This document shows positions 30,170 through 40,338 of a DNA stretch of 64,000 nt, piece after piece (position 1 is the first letter of the stretch; each line of letters starts with the position of its first letter). The translations under genes and the position numbers were made by a program. The stretch comes from Listeria monocytogenes ATCC 19117 (GTDB lineage: Bacteria > Bacillota > Bacilli > Lactobacillales > Listeriaceae), in assembly GCF_000307025.1 (NCBI RefSeq), contig NC_018584.1, forward strand, positions 2,232,001-2,296,000. Reading direction: 5' to 3'. The notes beneath the pieces are model-generated. The model was not told where the DNA came from. It ran no database searches and saw only the letters and a list, made by a program, of their open reading frames with translations.

Positions 30170-33100
30170 ATTTTATTTGTTTAGGTTTTTTTAAGAAGAA
30201 TACTCCAGCAACACTAACAAACAATCCAATGAATAGCATTGTATAAGGGAACTCATCTCCTGTAGAAGGAAGTTTTCTCTTATTATTTGTTGATTTGTTT
30301 GTTGTTTTAAAGTTTTGTTTTATAGGTTTTGGCTCTGCTACTGTAGCTGATTCTGTTAGCTGTTCTGTTGGTTTTGATGGTTCAGTAGGTTCCACAATAA
30401 TCGGCATTGCCTTTTTCTCATAAACAAAGGTTATTTCTTGTGAAGTTTCTTTATACATACCTTTTTTGTTAGCGGAATCTTTAACTAATGTGTAGCCAAC
30501 GATTTCTTTAGCTTTCACATTGTATTCTTCATCAACATTTCCAGTATGCATTTCCTCATCATTTAATTGATTGCCCTCTACATCTATAAATTTAACTATA
30601 ATTGTACCAATTTTTTTCTTGTTGGTTTTGGTTACATTAGCCGCTTCTGTTTGGTTAAAATCAATCGTGAAATGAACTGGTGCCGCGTCTAATTGGTAAC
30701 CAGTTGGGGCTTTGGTTTCAATTAATTTATAGTCGCCTGGTGCCAAATCAGCTACGCTAATTTCTCCATTATCATCTGTTACGAGATTCTCGCTGACTAA
30801 TGCTCCGTCCTCGTTTCGCAACTCAAATGTGGCGTCAGCTAGCTCGGTATTTGTTGCGCTATCTTTTTTCGTTAGCACTACCGTGCCTGTTTTTGCTGTG
30901 TTGGTTTTGCTTACTTTCGCTGCTTCTGTTTGGTTAAAATCAATCGTGAAACGAACTGGTGCCGCGTCTAATTGGTAACCAGTTGGGGCTTTGGTTTCAA
31001 TTAATTTATAGTCGCCTGGTGCCAAATCAGCTACGCTAATTTCTCCATTATCATCTGTTACGAGATTCTCACGGACTACTGTTCCGCCCTCGTTTCGTAA
31101 CTCAAATGTGGCGTCAGCTAGCTTGGCATTTGTTGCGCTATCTTTTTTCGTTAGCACTACCGTGCCTGTTTTTGCTGTGTTGGTTTTGCTTACTTTCGCT
31201 GCTTCTGACTGGTTAAAATCAATTGTGAAATGAACCGGGGTCGCGTCTAATTGGTAACCAGCTGGTGCTTTGGTTTCAATTAACTTATAGTCGCCTGGTG
31301 CTAAATCGGTTATTTCTATATTACCGCTCGCAGCTGTTGTTAGTTTTTCTTTTAGTTTTGACCCAGCGGCGTTTTGTAATTCAAACTCGGCATCTGCTAA
31401 TACTTCATCTGATGCACTGTCCTTTTTCGTTAAAATAACCTTGCCTTTTTTCATAGCATTTTTGATGGTTAAAAGAAGTTCCTCACCAGATGAATTAACA
31501 GTAATTTCTTTTCCTTCTTTGTATTCATCGCTAATGTTGTATCCTTCTGGAGCTTCTGTTTCAACTAATTTATACTTCCCAGATTGTATACCATCTAGTA
31601 GAATTTCACCTTCTGAATTAGTTTTTATTTCTTGTCCAGATTTTTCACCATCTAGTGTGTAAAGCTGAAATTTTGCGCCTTCTAATTTCTTCGTAGTATC
31701 GTCTTCATCCACTTTTGTGATTTTAATCGTGCCAATCGTTGCAATCCCTGATCCAGATCCCACTGTAAAGACTGGTGATACTGCTGCATTTCTTTTTTTA
31801 AAGAACATTGGAACATTACTAAAATCTTCTGCTTCCACCGTCGTTTCGTTAGAAATTGGTCCTGAAAGTAAACTTATTGTGCTGTAGCTTACTTTTATTG
31901 GCGCCATTGCAGTATAGTTTTTAAATTGAATGGTAAAGGTATTTCCTTCAAAAATAATATCATAATTTTCTTCGTTTATCGGTTCGTTCGTTTTTGTATT
32001 AATTACCTGAAAACTATTTTTAATAAACTGAGCGCCCGTATTTCCTTGTTCCAATCGATTGGTAATAACCGGATTAGACAGTGTTCTTTCTGGAGAAATA
32101 TTCAAGAGTTCCATATTCCAGTTCACTTTATTTCCATAGACATTATCTATGTTTCCAGCTACCTTAATAACTTCATTTTGCAAAAAAGCAAACTCTTTCG
32201 TCTCGTATATTTGTTCATCTGCTCCATTATCTGAGACGATAGCTTTATTGTTTACCCACTGTGAGAAGAACCAATTATCTTTTGGTTTTGTTTTATATTT
32301 AACAAATACACGATTAGTATCTAAATTACCAAATTCCAAATGTATTTTATTGGCTGATGTGTCTATTTTGGTTGGATAATTAGCATCCCCAACTTGTGCT
32401 AAAGTCCCTTTTATCTCTAGAGGAATACTCAAGTCGGTCAGCTCGGATGAATTAACTACATTACGATACTGTAAAGATCCTTCAACAAAGGTTGTACCAT
32501 CTAAAAATTCATCATCTAAAACCAATTTATCATATTTTTTCCCCATTGCATTGACAGATACAATCCAATTTATTTCACCAGTTGCCGGATTCCATTTACC
32601 GACCTTCCCACCGTTAGCTAAAATACTAGTTTCCGGTGTTGCTTCTGCCTTTATTGTTTCTGAATACTGGGTTAAACTACCGTCAAAATATGAAAACGAG
32701 GCTTTATTATCTAGCGTTTTTGCTCCATCAGTTAAATCAATTTTTGTTTTCATTTTCACAACAATTTTATTATCTGTTGTCGCATAGTTACCGATAAGTT
32801 TAATTTTAAACCCAGCTGGCGAGACGTCTTTTTGGATGGTAAAGTCTCTACCTTCTGTTAATAATTTGTAGCCTGAATCAGAAGGATAAGCGTACACATT
32901 GTAGCTGACTAAACTTTTTACACCTGTAGAAAACTCGTCAACGATATTAATGTTTTGCATATTAATACCTTCCGAATTAACTGTAATAGTCCAATCCATT
33001 GTATTATTATAATAATCAATCTCTCCAGCTTCTTTATTTAGTAAGTCTGGCTTGAAATCAAAGTTTTCTGTTGCTTTAACACCTTTTTCATCCGTTACTT

Positions 33101-34757
33101 CATTTTTAATTTTTCGTGGACTAAAATCGGTTAGTTTTGTAGAATACGTTACTTGATATGCTTTTTCATCAGTTTTCTTGTAGTTCATATTAAAACTACC
33201 GTTGTCTGATATAGTCGAAACAGTCCAATCATTAGACGCATCATCGCCTATTACTGCTTCTCCTGATTCTTCATTAAAAGTGACTCGCTTAATCTTCAAA
33301 GAATCTGCAACATAACTAACATTATCGTCTGTTAATACATCTGTTAAAACCGTACCAGGAGTCAAGTTTGCTAAATCATAATTAACATTAATTGTCCAAT
33401 CAATACATTGAGTTACAGGGTTATAAACTGCTTTTTTAATTAAATGATCATATGCTTTTATTGTTACTGAAATGGTCATACTTCCATTTGATAACATGCC
33501 AGAACTTCCAACTGTTGTTGCTGAAGTCCCGATAGTACTCAAAGACGAATTTGTCTTATCAATGGAACGCTCATAGGTAACTTGATACCCTTTTGCTTTT
33601 AGACCTTCTTTTAATTTAATTGTTAATCCTGAAGGTGCATAAATCAATTCATAATCTGTATTCTCAGTAAGTAATTGCTTTGAGCCAATGAATGTTCCTT
33701 TAGCACTAATATCTGTTGAGTAGACCTTAATACTATTCCTATTAATAATAGTCGAACCCCCGTAAGCAGTATCCGATAGTCTAAGTTCGCCTAGCTCACT
33801 AGTTTCTTTAGTTAAATTAAATCTCGCATCCACAGTAGCTTTATCCGGATTGACTTTACTCGGCATCGCTTCTAGCATTACCTGTGTGGCTTTGTCTACT
33901 TCAGGAATAATCTCTAACTGGTAAACTGTATTACCACCCGCTGTATTAAACACCGCTACCTGACTAGTTTTTTCTGTCTCAGAGAAACTTTTTAAAGCAG
34001 TACTAAGCTCAATATCATAATTACCTTCTTGCACACCATCTTTAAAAAAAGTAATGGTTAATTCACGTGTGCTTGCATTCAAATCCCATTTCGCTTCAGT
34101 TGAAGGTAAGAAATCTCCTGTTAAATTAGTCGTTCCAAAGTTGAATGAATCTGGTAAAACCGTTTTAAATGTATCTCCAGCTTTGTAGTTTTTCCCTGAG
34201 AAAGTAAAATTCATTTTCAGAACTACTGCTCCGCCATTTTTTATACGGTTAGTCGCACCAAGTTCATTTCCAGTTCCATTTTCCACCTTTACTGCAGTAA
34301 AAATATTATCTGTTATAACTGCTTTCAGATTCCCTTTTTTAGAGGGTTGTTCTGTAACAGATGGAGTTTTTTCTGCCTCTTTTTTTGTTGAACTAGAAGT
34401 TATAGCCTCTTCTTTATCAGCTAAAGTGACGTTATAAGTTTGTTCGTCTAAAGTATATCCTGGAGCAGCCTTCTTTTCCTTAACAATATATTCTCCTTCT
34501 GAAAGTGAATTTTCTATAATTGTCCCGTGTTCAGTTATAGAAACTTCTTTTGTTTCTCCAGTTTTTTTGTTTTTAATTTCAAAAGAAGAACCATTGATTT
34601 TTTCTTTTGTATCTTTATCTTCTTTGATTATTTTAAGCGTTATCATTGTTGTTTTTTCATCAACAATGGTTGCTAATACAGGCGACACGTTTTGAAAAAC
34701 GAGTAAACCAATAATTGCAACGATAAAAAAACCTCTCCATTTCACCATATATTTCAT
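30168..34757 (-). CDS. LPXTG surface protein, collagen-binding-like + SpaA/Cna-B + MucBP (1529 aa)
   Basis: A signal peptide at residues 1-29 (GLLVFQNVSPVLA) is followed by a SpaA-type domain (about 38-115). A long adhesin region holds at least four repeated Cna collagen-binding-like modules, recognisable by paired phrases such as NPVTQCIDWTINVNYD, NNTMDWTITVNS, PATGEINWIVSVNA and YGNKVNWNMELLN. Then come four SpaA/Cna-B repeats (about 1060-1410), one MucBP-like module, a Thr/Pro-rich spacer, LPSTGDE and a membrane anchor with basic tail. Cna-B repeats have the Lys, Glu (ETKAP) and Asn expected for internal isopeptide bonds. It would be anchored to the wall by sortase A. Paralogue of the next gene. 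Confidence 0.92.
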   Translation of the reverse strand: MKYMVKWRGFFIVAIIGLLVFQNVSPVLATIVDEKTTMITLKIIKEDKDTKEKINGSSFEIKNKKTGETKEVSITEHGTIIENSLSEGEYIVKEKKAAPGYTLDEQTYNVTLADKEEAITSSSTKKEAEKTPSVTEQPSKKGNLKAVITDNIFTAVKVENGTGNELGATNRIKNGGAVVLKMNFTFSGKNYKAGDTFKTVLPDSFNFGTTNLTGDFLPSTEAKWDLNASTRELTITFFKDGVQEGNYDIELSTALKSFSETEKTSQVAVFNTAGGNTVYQLEIIPEVDKATQVMLEAMPSKVNPDKATVDARFNLTKETSELGELRLSDTAYGGSTIINRNSIKVYSTDISAKGTFIGSKQLLTENTDYELIYAPSGLTIKLKEGLKAKGYQVTYERSIDKTNSSLSTIGTSATTVGSSGMLSNGSMTISVTIKAYDHLIKKAVYNPVTQCIDWTINVNYDLANLTPGTVLTDVLTDDNVSYVADSLKIKRVTFNEESGEAVIGDDASNDWTVSTISDNGSFNMNYKKTDEKAYQVTYSTKLTDFSPRKIKNEVTDEKGVKATENFDFKPDLLNKEAGEIDYYNNTMDWTITVNSEGINMQNINIVDEFSTGVKSLVSYNVYAYPSDSGYKLLTEGRDFTIQKDVSPAGFKIKLIGNYATTDNKIVVKMKTKIDLTDGAKTLDNKASFSYFDGSLTQYSETIKAEATPETSILANGGKVGKWNPATGEINWIVSVNAMGKKYDKLVLDDEFLDGTTFVEGSLQYRNVVNSSELTDLSIPLEIKGTLAQVGDANYPTKIDTSANKIHLEFGNLDTNRVFVKYKTKPKDNWFFSQWVNNKAIVSDNGADEQIYETKEFAFLQNEVIKVAGNIDNVYGNKVNWNMELLNISPERTLSNPVITNRLEQGNTGAQFIKNSFQVINTKTNEPINEENYDIIFEGNTFTIQFKNYTAMAPIKVSYSTISLLSGPISNETTVEAEDFSNVPMFFKKRNAAVSPVFTVGSGSGIATIGTIKITKVDEDDTTKKLEGAKFQLYTLDGEKSGQEIKTNSEGEILLDGIQSGKYKLVETEAPEGYNISDEYKEGKEITVNSSGEELLLTIKNAMKKGKVILTKKDSASDEVLADAEFELQNAAGSKLKEKLTTAASGNIEITDLAPGDYKLIETKAPAGYQLDATPVHFTIDFNQSEAAKVSKTNTAKTGTVVLTKKDSATNAKLADATFELRNEGGTVVRENLVTDDNGEISVADLAPGDYKLIETKAPTGYQLDAAPVRFTIDFNQTEAAKVSKTNTAKTGTVVLTKKDSATNTELADATFELRNEDGALVSENLVTDDNGEISVADLAPGDYKLIETKAPTGYQLDAAPVHFTIDFNQTEAANVTKTNKKKIGTIIVKFIDVEGNQLNDEEMHTGNVDEEYNVKAKEIVGYTLVKDSANKKGMYKETSQEITFVYEKKAMPIIVEPTEPSKPTEQLTESATVAEPKPIKQNFKTTNKSTNNKRKLPSTGDEFPYTMLFIGLFVSVAGVFFLKKPKQIK
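30640..31480 (-). repeat. Tandem 279-bp repeat (three copies) in the adhesin gene
   Basis: Three copies of a 93-codon SpaA/Cna-B unit recur with a 279-bp period. The first two (about 30660-30900 and 30940-31180) are nearly identical at DNA level over long stretches; the third is more diverged. Copy number is likely to vary between strains by recombination. Confidence 0.85.
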
Positions 34758-34844
34758 TAAGCTGTTTTCCTCCTATGCAAGTTGTGTCTGTTGTATAAGA
34801 CCTATGACTTGTTGAATTATAACAATGGGCGAGAAGTCGAAAAT

Positions 34845-34895
34845 GTTCTTAAAGAACAACAAAGCGGATTTATTGTGTCTTTTTAGTGAACAAAA
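34845..34895 (-). promoter_or_regulatory. Upstream element shared with the paralogous adhesin gene
   Basis: A 22-nt element (34874-34895, beginning TGTGTCTTTTTA on the plus strand and ending CAAAA) is 19/22 identical to one at 40274-40295. Each begins 116-117 bp upstream of its gene's start codon. A palindrome GTTCTTAAAGAAC (34845-34857) lies between the element and a TATAAT at about 34815-34822. Confidence 0.5.
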
Positions 34896-34984
34896 AAGTA
34901 TGTTTTTTGCTAAAAATATACTTTTTCAATACAAAACCCTCTTTTCCTGCATTATTATATGGAATTTTTTCTATATATAATAGA

Positions 34985-35017
34985 TAAAAAAGTCGCTATC
35001 CTGTTAAGAATAGCGAC
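34985..35017 (-). terminator. Terminator of the 1710-aa adhesin gene
   Basis: AGTCGCTAT and ATAGCGACT pair around a 10-nt loop; the minus strand continues with TTTTTT. Confidence 0.88.
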
Positions 35018-35025
35018 TACAATTA

Positions 35026-38000
35026 TTAATCATTTACTTTTTTGGATTTTCTTAGTAAGAAAAGTCCTAGTGTACTAGCGAATAATCCGGTAATGATTAG
35101 ATTAGCTAGGGAATTATCTCCTGTTGAAGGAAGACTTTGTGCTTTTTTCACTGTGGCTTGTTTTGAAGGGTTTGCTGATGGTTTTGTTGGTTTAGAAGGT
35201 TTAATTGGTTTAGTAGGGTCGACAACGAGTGGTGATTTATTTTTCTCATATACAAAGGTTACTTTTTGATCTGCTTCTTTGTATATGCCGACTTTATTCG
35301 TAGGGTCTTTCGTTAGTTTATAACCCGCGATAGATTTCGCTTTAGTTACATATTTCTCCCCGACTAAACCTGCATGAATCTCTTGTTCTGCTAATACATT
35401 TCCTTTTGTATCAACAAATTCAGCTATTACCTTGCCGCTTACAACTGTTTTAATATTTGTTTTAGTTACTTGAAGCACTTGATTTTGATTAAAACTGATT
35501 TTCACATCGACTGGAACGGTATCTAATTCATAACCTTTTGGTGCTTTCGTTTCAATTAATTGATAATCACCAGGGGCTAGATTAGTTATTTCCAGTTTAC
35601 CAGAAGCATCTGTTGTTAGATTTTCTGTGACGTTATTATCTGCGTCTACTAATTTAAACGTTGCATCTGCAAGAGGGGCTTTTGTTTGCCCATCAGTCTT
35701 AGTTAACACAACAGATCCAGTAGACATTTTATTTGTTTTAGTCACTTGAACTGCATCTTTTTGGTTAAATTCAATGGTGAATTCAACTGGTGTTGCATCA
35801 AGCTCATAACCTGTTGGAGCTTTCGTTTCTACTAATTGGTAGTCGCCTGGTGCTAAGTTATCAATTTGCAGTTGACCGTTTGCTTCTGTCACTACTTTAT
35901 CTTTCAAACTGACACCAAGTTTTGTTTGTAATTCGAACTCTGCACCAGCTAAATTACTTCTTGATTTACTATCTAGCTTAGTTAAGACCACACTACCAGT
36001 TTTCGCAACATTTTCTTTTGTTACTTTGACTGCAGTCGATTGGTTAAATTCGATGGTAAAAGTAACCGGTGTGGCATCTAATTCGTAGCCTGTTGGTGCT
36101 TTGGTTTCAATGAACTTGTAATCGCCTGGTGCTAAATCAGCTACTTCTATCTCACCACTTGCATTCGTTGTTAAATTATCTTTTACTTTAGTTCCAGTGG
36201 CAGTTTGTAGTTCAAATTCCGCATCAGATAACGCAGCTTTTGTTGCACTATCTTGTTTTGTTAGAACTACGCTGCCAGATTTTGCTGTGTTTTCTTTTGT
36301 TACGACAGCTGCTTTGTCTTGGTTAAATTCAATCGTGAATTCGCTTGGCGTTGCATCTAATACATAGCCAGCCGCAGCTTTCGTTTCTACAAATTGGTAG
36401 TCTCCTGGTGCTAAATCGTTTGCTTCGATTTTACCGTCTGCGTCTGTTACTAAGTTTTCGGATACTTTTGTTCCGTCTGCTTTTTGTAAATCGAATTCCG
36501 CTCCGGCTATCGTAGCTTTCGTTACACTATCTTCTTTCGTTAGAACCACACTACCAGTTTTCGCTGTGTTTTCTTTTGTAACAATTACAGCGGCTTCTTG
36601 GTTAAATTCAATCGTGAATTCGCTTGGCGTTGCATCTAATACATAGCCAGTTGGCGCTTTTGTTTCTACAAATTGGTAATCGCCTGGCGCTAAGTCAGTT
36701 ACTTCGATTTTACCATCTGCATTAGACACTAAGTTTTCAGCGACTTTTGTACCGTCTGCATTTTGTAATTCGAATTCTGCTCCTGCGATAGCGTCTTTCG
36801 TTACACTATCTTCTTTTAAAAGAACCGCGCTACCAGTTTGCTCTGTGTTTTCAATTGTAACGTTTGTAACTGCATCGGCCGTAACCGTGATTTCTTTACC
36901 GTCTTTATATTCATCACTAATTGTGTAACCTGTTGGCGCTTCTGTCTCAACTAGTTTATATTTCCCAGATTGAAGGCCATCCATCACGATTTTACCATCT
37001 GTATCAGTGGTAGCCTCTTGTCCCGCTTTATCACCTTCAAGCGTATAAAGTTGGAATTTAGCTCCTGCTAGTTTTTTCGTATTATCCTTTTTATCCACTT
37101 TGGTAATTTCAAGTGAACCAATTGTTGCCGTCCCGCTACCACTACCAATAGTGAAGGCTGGCGATATGCTTGTTGTTCTTGATTTATATGTCATTGGTAA
37201 ACTACCGTAGTCAGGAGAAGCAGTTGTCGCTGTGTTACTAACAAGCCCAGACATCAAGCTGATTGTACTATAGGTTACTTTAATTGGTGCAGTTGCTTTA
37301 TAGTCTTTGAACTGGATAGTGAAATTATTGTCTGTGTAAGTGATGTCATAATATTTTGAGTCAATATCTTCACCCGTCGTTTCATTGATTACTTTAAAGC
37401 TACTTTTTACTACTTGCGCTCCTGTTGTTCCTGTTTTCATTGTATCTGTAATTGTTGGATTGTTAATAGGACGATCTGCAGAGATATTGTTCAGTGTAAC
37501 AACCCAGTTAACTTTATTATCAAAAGATGGATCAATAGTAGCCGTTTTTGTCATCGCATTATAAAGTTTGCTTGCGTATGCTTGGTAACTGTAAGATTTT
37601 TCGCCTACTCCATTATCGCTCACCTTCGCAGTGTTTTGTACGTAGGAGTAGAAATACCAGTTTTCGTTTGGTTTGGTACTGTATTTAATAAATACGCGTG
37701 AATTCTCCAAGTTAGCGAATTCTAAATGTAGTTTATTCCCAGTAGTATCGACTTTTGTTGGGTAGTTTTTATCACCTGTTTTAGCTACTGTTCCAACAGA
37801 GTTAAGCGGGATGTATAAATTCATCATCTCACTTGTGGAAGCTACATTACGATATTGTAGTGAGCCTTCTACGTATGTTAATCCAGTTGGAATAGCATCA
37901 TCAAAAATTAAGTTGTCATAGTTTTTCGCCATAGCATTTACAGATACAATCCAATCGATATTCCCCGTAGTAGAGTTGTACGATCCGTATTTACCACCAT

Positions 38001-40158
38001 TTGTCATCATAGCTGGGTCTGGTGTCATGGAAGCTTTTACATCATCAACATACTTGATAATTCCGCCATCGTAATAAGAAATGGATGCTTTATTATCAAT
38101 CGTTTTTGTTACATCAGAAAGGTCAATTTCTGTGACGAAATCAACTACAATTTTTTTGTCTGTTGTAGCATAATCGCCGATAAGTTGGATATAAAAACCA
38201 GCTGGTGTCACATCTTTATCAATCGTATAATCTTTGCCTTCTGTTAATAAGACGCTATTGATATTATCTGTATAGGCACGAACAGTGTAGCTCTTAAGGG
38301 CTTTTACACCAGTAGAAAATTCATCTGTGATATTAAGATTCCCCATCTTAATTCTGTCAGAGTTGGCAGTGATTTTCCATGTCATCGTGTTATTAAAATA
38401 GTCAATTGTTCCAGCTTCTTTTTTCAGTAAATCTGGTTGAATCGCGATCGTTGCGTCAGCGGAAACACCATTTTCATCTGTAATTTCATTTTTAATTTTA
38501 CGATCACTAAAGTCCGTGATTTTCGTGGAATAAGTGATTTCATATGCGTTTGTGTTTGTGTTTTTATACGTTAAATTAAAATTCCCATTTGCCGAGATTG
38601 CTGAAGTTGTCCAATCACTTGAAGCGTCACCTCCAACGATTGGCGATCCATTCGTTGCGTTAAAAGTTACTCGTTTAATTTTAAGTGAATCTGCTACATA
38701 TTCGACATCATTATCCGCTAAAACATCGGTAAGCACTGTTGAAGGAGATATTTCGTCTTGATCAAAGTTAAAGTTAATTTTCCAATCAATACTTTGTGTT
38801 GAGCCGTTGTAAGTAGCTTTTTTCTCGATATGCTTATAATTTGTCATTGTCAGGTAAACATAAGCGGAGTTGCTTGATAATGTTCCTGAATCGCCTACTG
38901 TATAAGCTTGTGTAGACATATAAGAAAGTGAATCACTTGGTTTATTGATTGTGCGGTCATATGTTACTTGGTAGCCTTTCCCAGCAAGCCCACCGTTTAA
39001 CGTAACAGTTAGAGAAGTTGCGGAATAAGTTAGCGTATAATCTGTGCCTTCTACAAGTAATTTTTTCGTACCTATGAAGGTTCCCCCAGCACTAACATCA
39101 CTCGAATATACTTTGATGGTATCTTTATCAATAGTTGTTGTTCCACCGGAAGCATAATCATTAAGTTTCAGCTCACCCTTAGCATCTTTTTCTTTTGTTA
39201 AGTTGAACTTGGCATCTACTTGACCTTTTGTCGGATTTACTACCCCTGGATTCGCCGTAATTCCTACAGTTGTTGGGTAGTTAACTACTGGTACAACTTC
39301 GATTTGATAAACAGTATCTTTCCCAGCTGTCTTGAAAACAACTTCCTGTATCGTTTCTTCTGTTGAGGTAAACACTTTGAAGGCTGTACTGATATTCACA
39401 TCATAATCGCCTTCTTGAATGCCATCTTTTAAGAAAGTAATCGTAAGTTCACGCGTTGTAACGTCAAGCGTCCATTCTGCTTCTGTAGATGGTAAGAAGT
39501 TACCACTTAAATTTTTGTTCCCAAAGTTGAAAGCATCTGGTAAAACAGTTGTAAACGTATCTCCCGCTTTATAATTTTTCCCAGAAAACGCAAAGTTCAT
39601 GTTAAGCACAACACCGCTACCATTTTGAATTCGGTCTGAAGTGTTGATTTCATCGCCATTACCATCTTTTAGCGTTACTTTGTTAAAAATATTGTCTGTA
39701 ATAGCAGCTTTTAGATTTGCATTTTGTGTTGCTTTTTTAACCGGTGTTGGTGTTGTTGCTTCTTTTGTTGTTTCTTCTTGCACTTTTGCTGAAACCGAAG
39801 TAATCACTTCTTCTTTTTCTGCTAAAGTTACACTATATTCTTTTTCATCTAGTGTGTAACCTTTTGGCGCAACTTTTTCTTTAACAAGATAGTCACCAGG
39901 TGAAAGTGAATCCATAGTCGCTTCACCATTCGCGCTGATTGTTAAATCGTTTGTTTCGCCCGTTTCTTTATTCTTTATCTCAAAGGTAGAACCATTGATT
40001 TTTTCTTTTGTATCTTTATCTTCTTTGGTGATTTTTAATGTTGTTTTTGCCGTTTCATCGTCTGTCATTGTAGCTAGTACAGGTGAAACGTTTTGGAATA
40101 CTAGTAATCCGATAACCATTGCAATAACTAGCTTCTTCCAGTGTCTGATATTTTTCAC
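35026..40158 (-). CDS. LPXTG surface protein, collagen-binding-like + six SpaA/Cna-B + MucBP (1710 aa)
   Basis: Same design as its neighbour: a signal peptide with the identical stretch GLLVFQNVSPVLAT, an N-terminal SpaA domain, an isopeptide-type adhesin region with repeated WKINFNFD/WKITANS/WIVSVNA/WVVTLNN modules, then six SpaA/Cna-B repeats of about 93 residues, one MucBP domain, a Pro/Lys spacer, LPSTGDN and an anchor. It is clearly a tandem duplicate of the 1529-aa gene that has gained repeats. GTG start at 40158 with AGGAGG 10 nt upstream. The repeats should carry Lys-Asn isopeptide bonds with ETKAP as the catalytic Glu, giving a stiff stalk. Ligand unknown. Confidence 0.92.
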   Translation of the reverse strand: MKNIRHWKKLVIAMVIGLLVFQNVSPVLATMTDDETAKTTLKITKEDKDTKEKINGSTFEIKNKETGETNDLTISANGEATMDSLSPGDYLVKEKVAPKGYTLDEKEYSVTLAEKEEVITSVSAKVQEETTKEATTPTPVKKATQNANLKAAITDNIFNKVTLKDGNGDEINTSDRIQNGSGVVLNMNFAFSGKNYKAGDTFTTVLPDAFNFGNKNLSGNFLPSTEAEWTLDVTTRELTITFLKDGIQEGDYDVNISTAFKVFTSTEETIQEVVFKTAGKDTVYQIEVVPVVNYPTTVGITANPGVVNPTKGQVDAKFNLTKEKDAKGELKLNDYASGGTTTIDKDTIKVYSSDVSAGGTFIGTKKLLVEGTDYTLTYSATSLTVTLNGGLAGKGYQVTYDRTINKPSDSLSYMSTQAYTVGDSGTLSSNSAYVYLTMTNYKHIEKKATYNGSTQSIDWKINFNFDQDEISPSTVLTDVLADNDVEYVADSLKIKRVTFNATNGSPIVGGDASSDWTTSAISANGNFNLTYKNTNTNAYEITYSTKITDFSDRKIKNEITDENGVSADATIAIQPDLLKKEAGTIDYFNNTMTWKITANSDRIKMGNLNITDEFSTGVKALKSYTVRAYTDNINSVLLTEGKDYTIDKDVTPAGFYIQLIGDYATTDKKIVVDFVTEIDLSDVTKTIDNKASISYYDGGIIKYVDDVKASMTPDPAMMTNGGKYGSYNSTTGNIDWIVSVNAMAKNYDNLIFDDAIPTGLTYVEGSLQYRNVASTSEMMNLYIPLNSVGTVAKTGDKNYPTKVDTTGNKLHLEFANLENSRVFIKYSTKPNENWYFYSYVQNTAKVSDNGVGEKSYSYQAYASKLYNAMTKTATIDPSFDNKVNWVVTLNNISADRPINNPTITDTMKTGTTGAQVVKSSFKVINETTGEDIDSKYYDITYTDNNFTIQFKDYKATAPIKVTYSTISLMSGLVSNTATTASPDYGSLPMTYKSRTTSISPAFTIGSGSGTATIGSLEITKVDKKDNTKKLAGAKFQLYTLEGDKAGQEATTDTDGKIVMDGLQSGKYKLVETEAPTGYTISDEYKDGKEITVTADAVTNVTIENTEQTGSAVLLKEDSVTKDAIAGAEFELQNADGTKVAENLVSNADGKIEVTDLAPGDYQFVETKAPTGYVLDATPSEFTIEFNQEAAVIVTKENTAKTGSVVLTKEDSVTKATIAGAEFDLQKADGTKVSENLVTDADGKIEANDLAPGDYQFVETKAAAGYVLDATPSEFTIEFNQDKAAVVTKENTAKSGSVVLTKQDSATKAALSDAEFELQTATGTKVKDNLTTNASGEIEVADLAPGDYKFIETKAPTGYELDATPVTFTIEFNQSTAVKVTKENVAKTGSVVLTKLDSKSRSNLAGAEFELQTKLGVSLKDKVVTEANGQLQIDNLAPGDYQLVETKAPTGYELDATPVEFTIEFNQKDAVQVTKTNKMSTGSVVLTKTDGQTKAPLADATFKLVDADNNVTENLTTDASGKLEITNLAPGDYQLIETKAPKGYELDTVPVDVKISFNQNQVLQVTKTNIKTVVSGKVIAEFVDTKGNVLAEQEIHAGLVGEKYVTKAKSIAGYKLTKDPTNKVGIYKEADQKVTFVYEKNKSPLVVDPTKPIKPSKPTKPSANPSKQATVKKAQSLPSTGDNSLANLIITGLFASTLGLFLLRKSKKVND
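35440..37130 (-). repeat. SpaA/Cna-B repeat array (six units)
   Basis: Six units of about 93 codons, each with a LTKxDS...AGAEFELQ...LAPGDY...ETKAPTGY pattern. Neighbouring units are close in sequence but not identical, pointing to expansion by unequal exchange followed by drift. Confidence 0.85.
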
Positions 40159-40245
40159 TTTGTTTTGTCCTCCTATAATCTATTTCTAACTGTTGTTAAA
40201 TCCCTAAAAGATTTGTTGAGTTTTGACAAATAAATGCACCCAATA

Positions 40246-40295
40246 ATTACTTTTTGCGAAATCCAAAGTAATATGTGTCTTTTTAATAAGCAAAA
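40246..40295 (-). promoter_or_regulatory. Inverted repeat plus conserved element upstream of the adhesin gene
   Basis: ATTACTTT (40246-40253) and AAAGTAAT (40265-40272) are perfect arms with an 11-bp spacer. They abut the TGTGTCTTTTTA element (40274-40295) that is also found before the paralogue at the same distance from the start. Confidence 0.5.
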
Positions 40296-40338
40296 TGAAT
40301 TGGAAACACTTTAAACACCTTTTAAAATACTTTTAATA

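Noticed and set aside
31926-32234. Plus-strand open frames inside the large adhesin genes
   Set aside because: They lie antisense to well supported coding sequence, lack ribosome sites and show no family likeness.
35440-37130. CRISPR-like array in the adhesin gene
   Set aside because: Repeats are long, in frame, and encode SpaA/Cna-B domains; there are no short direct repeats with unique spacers.
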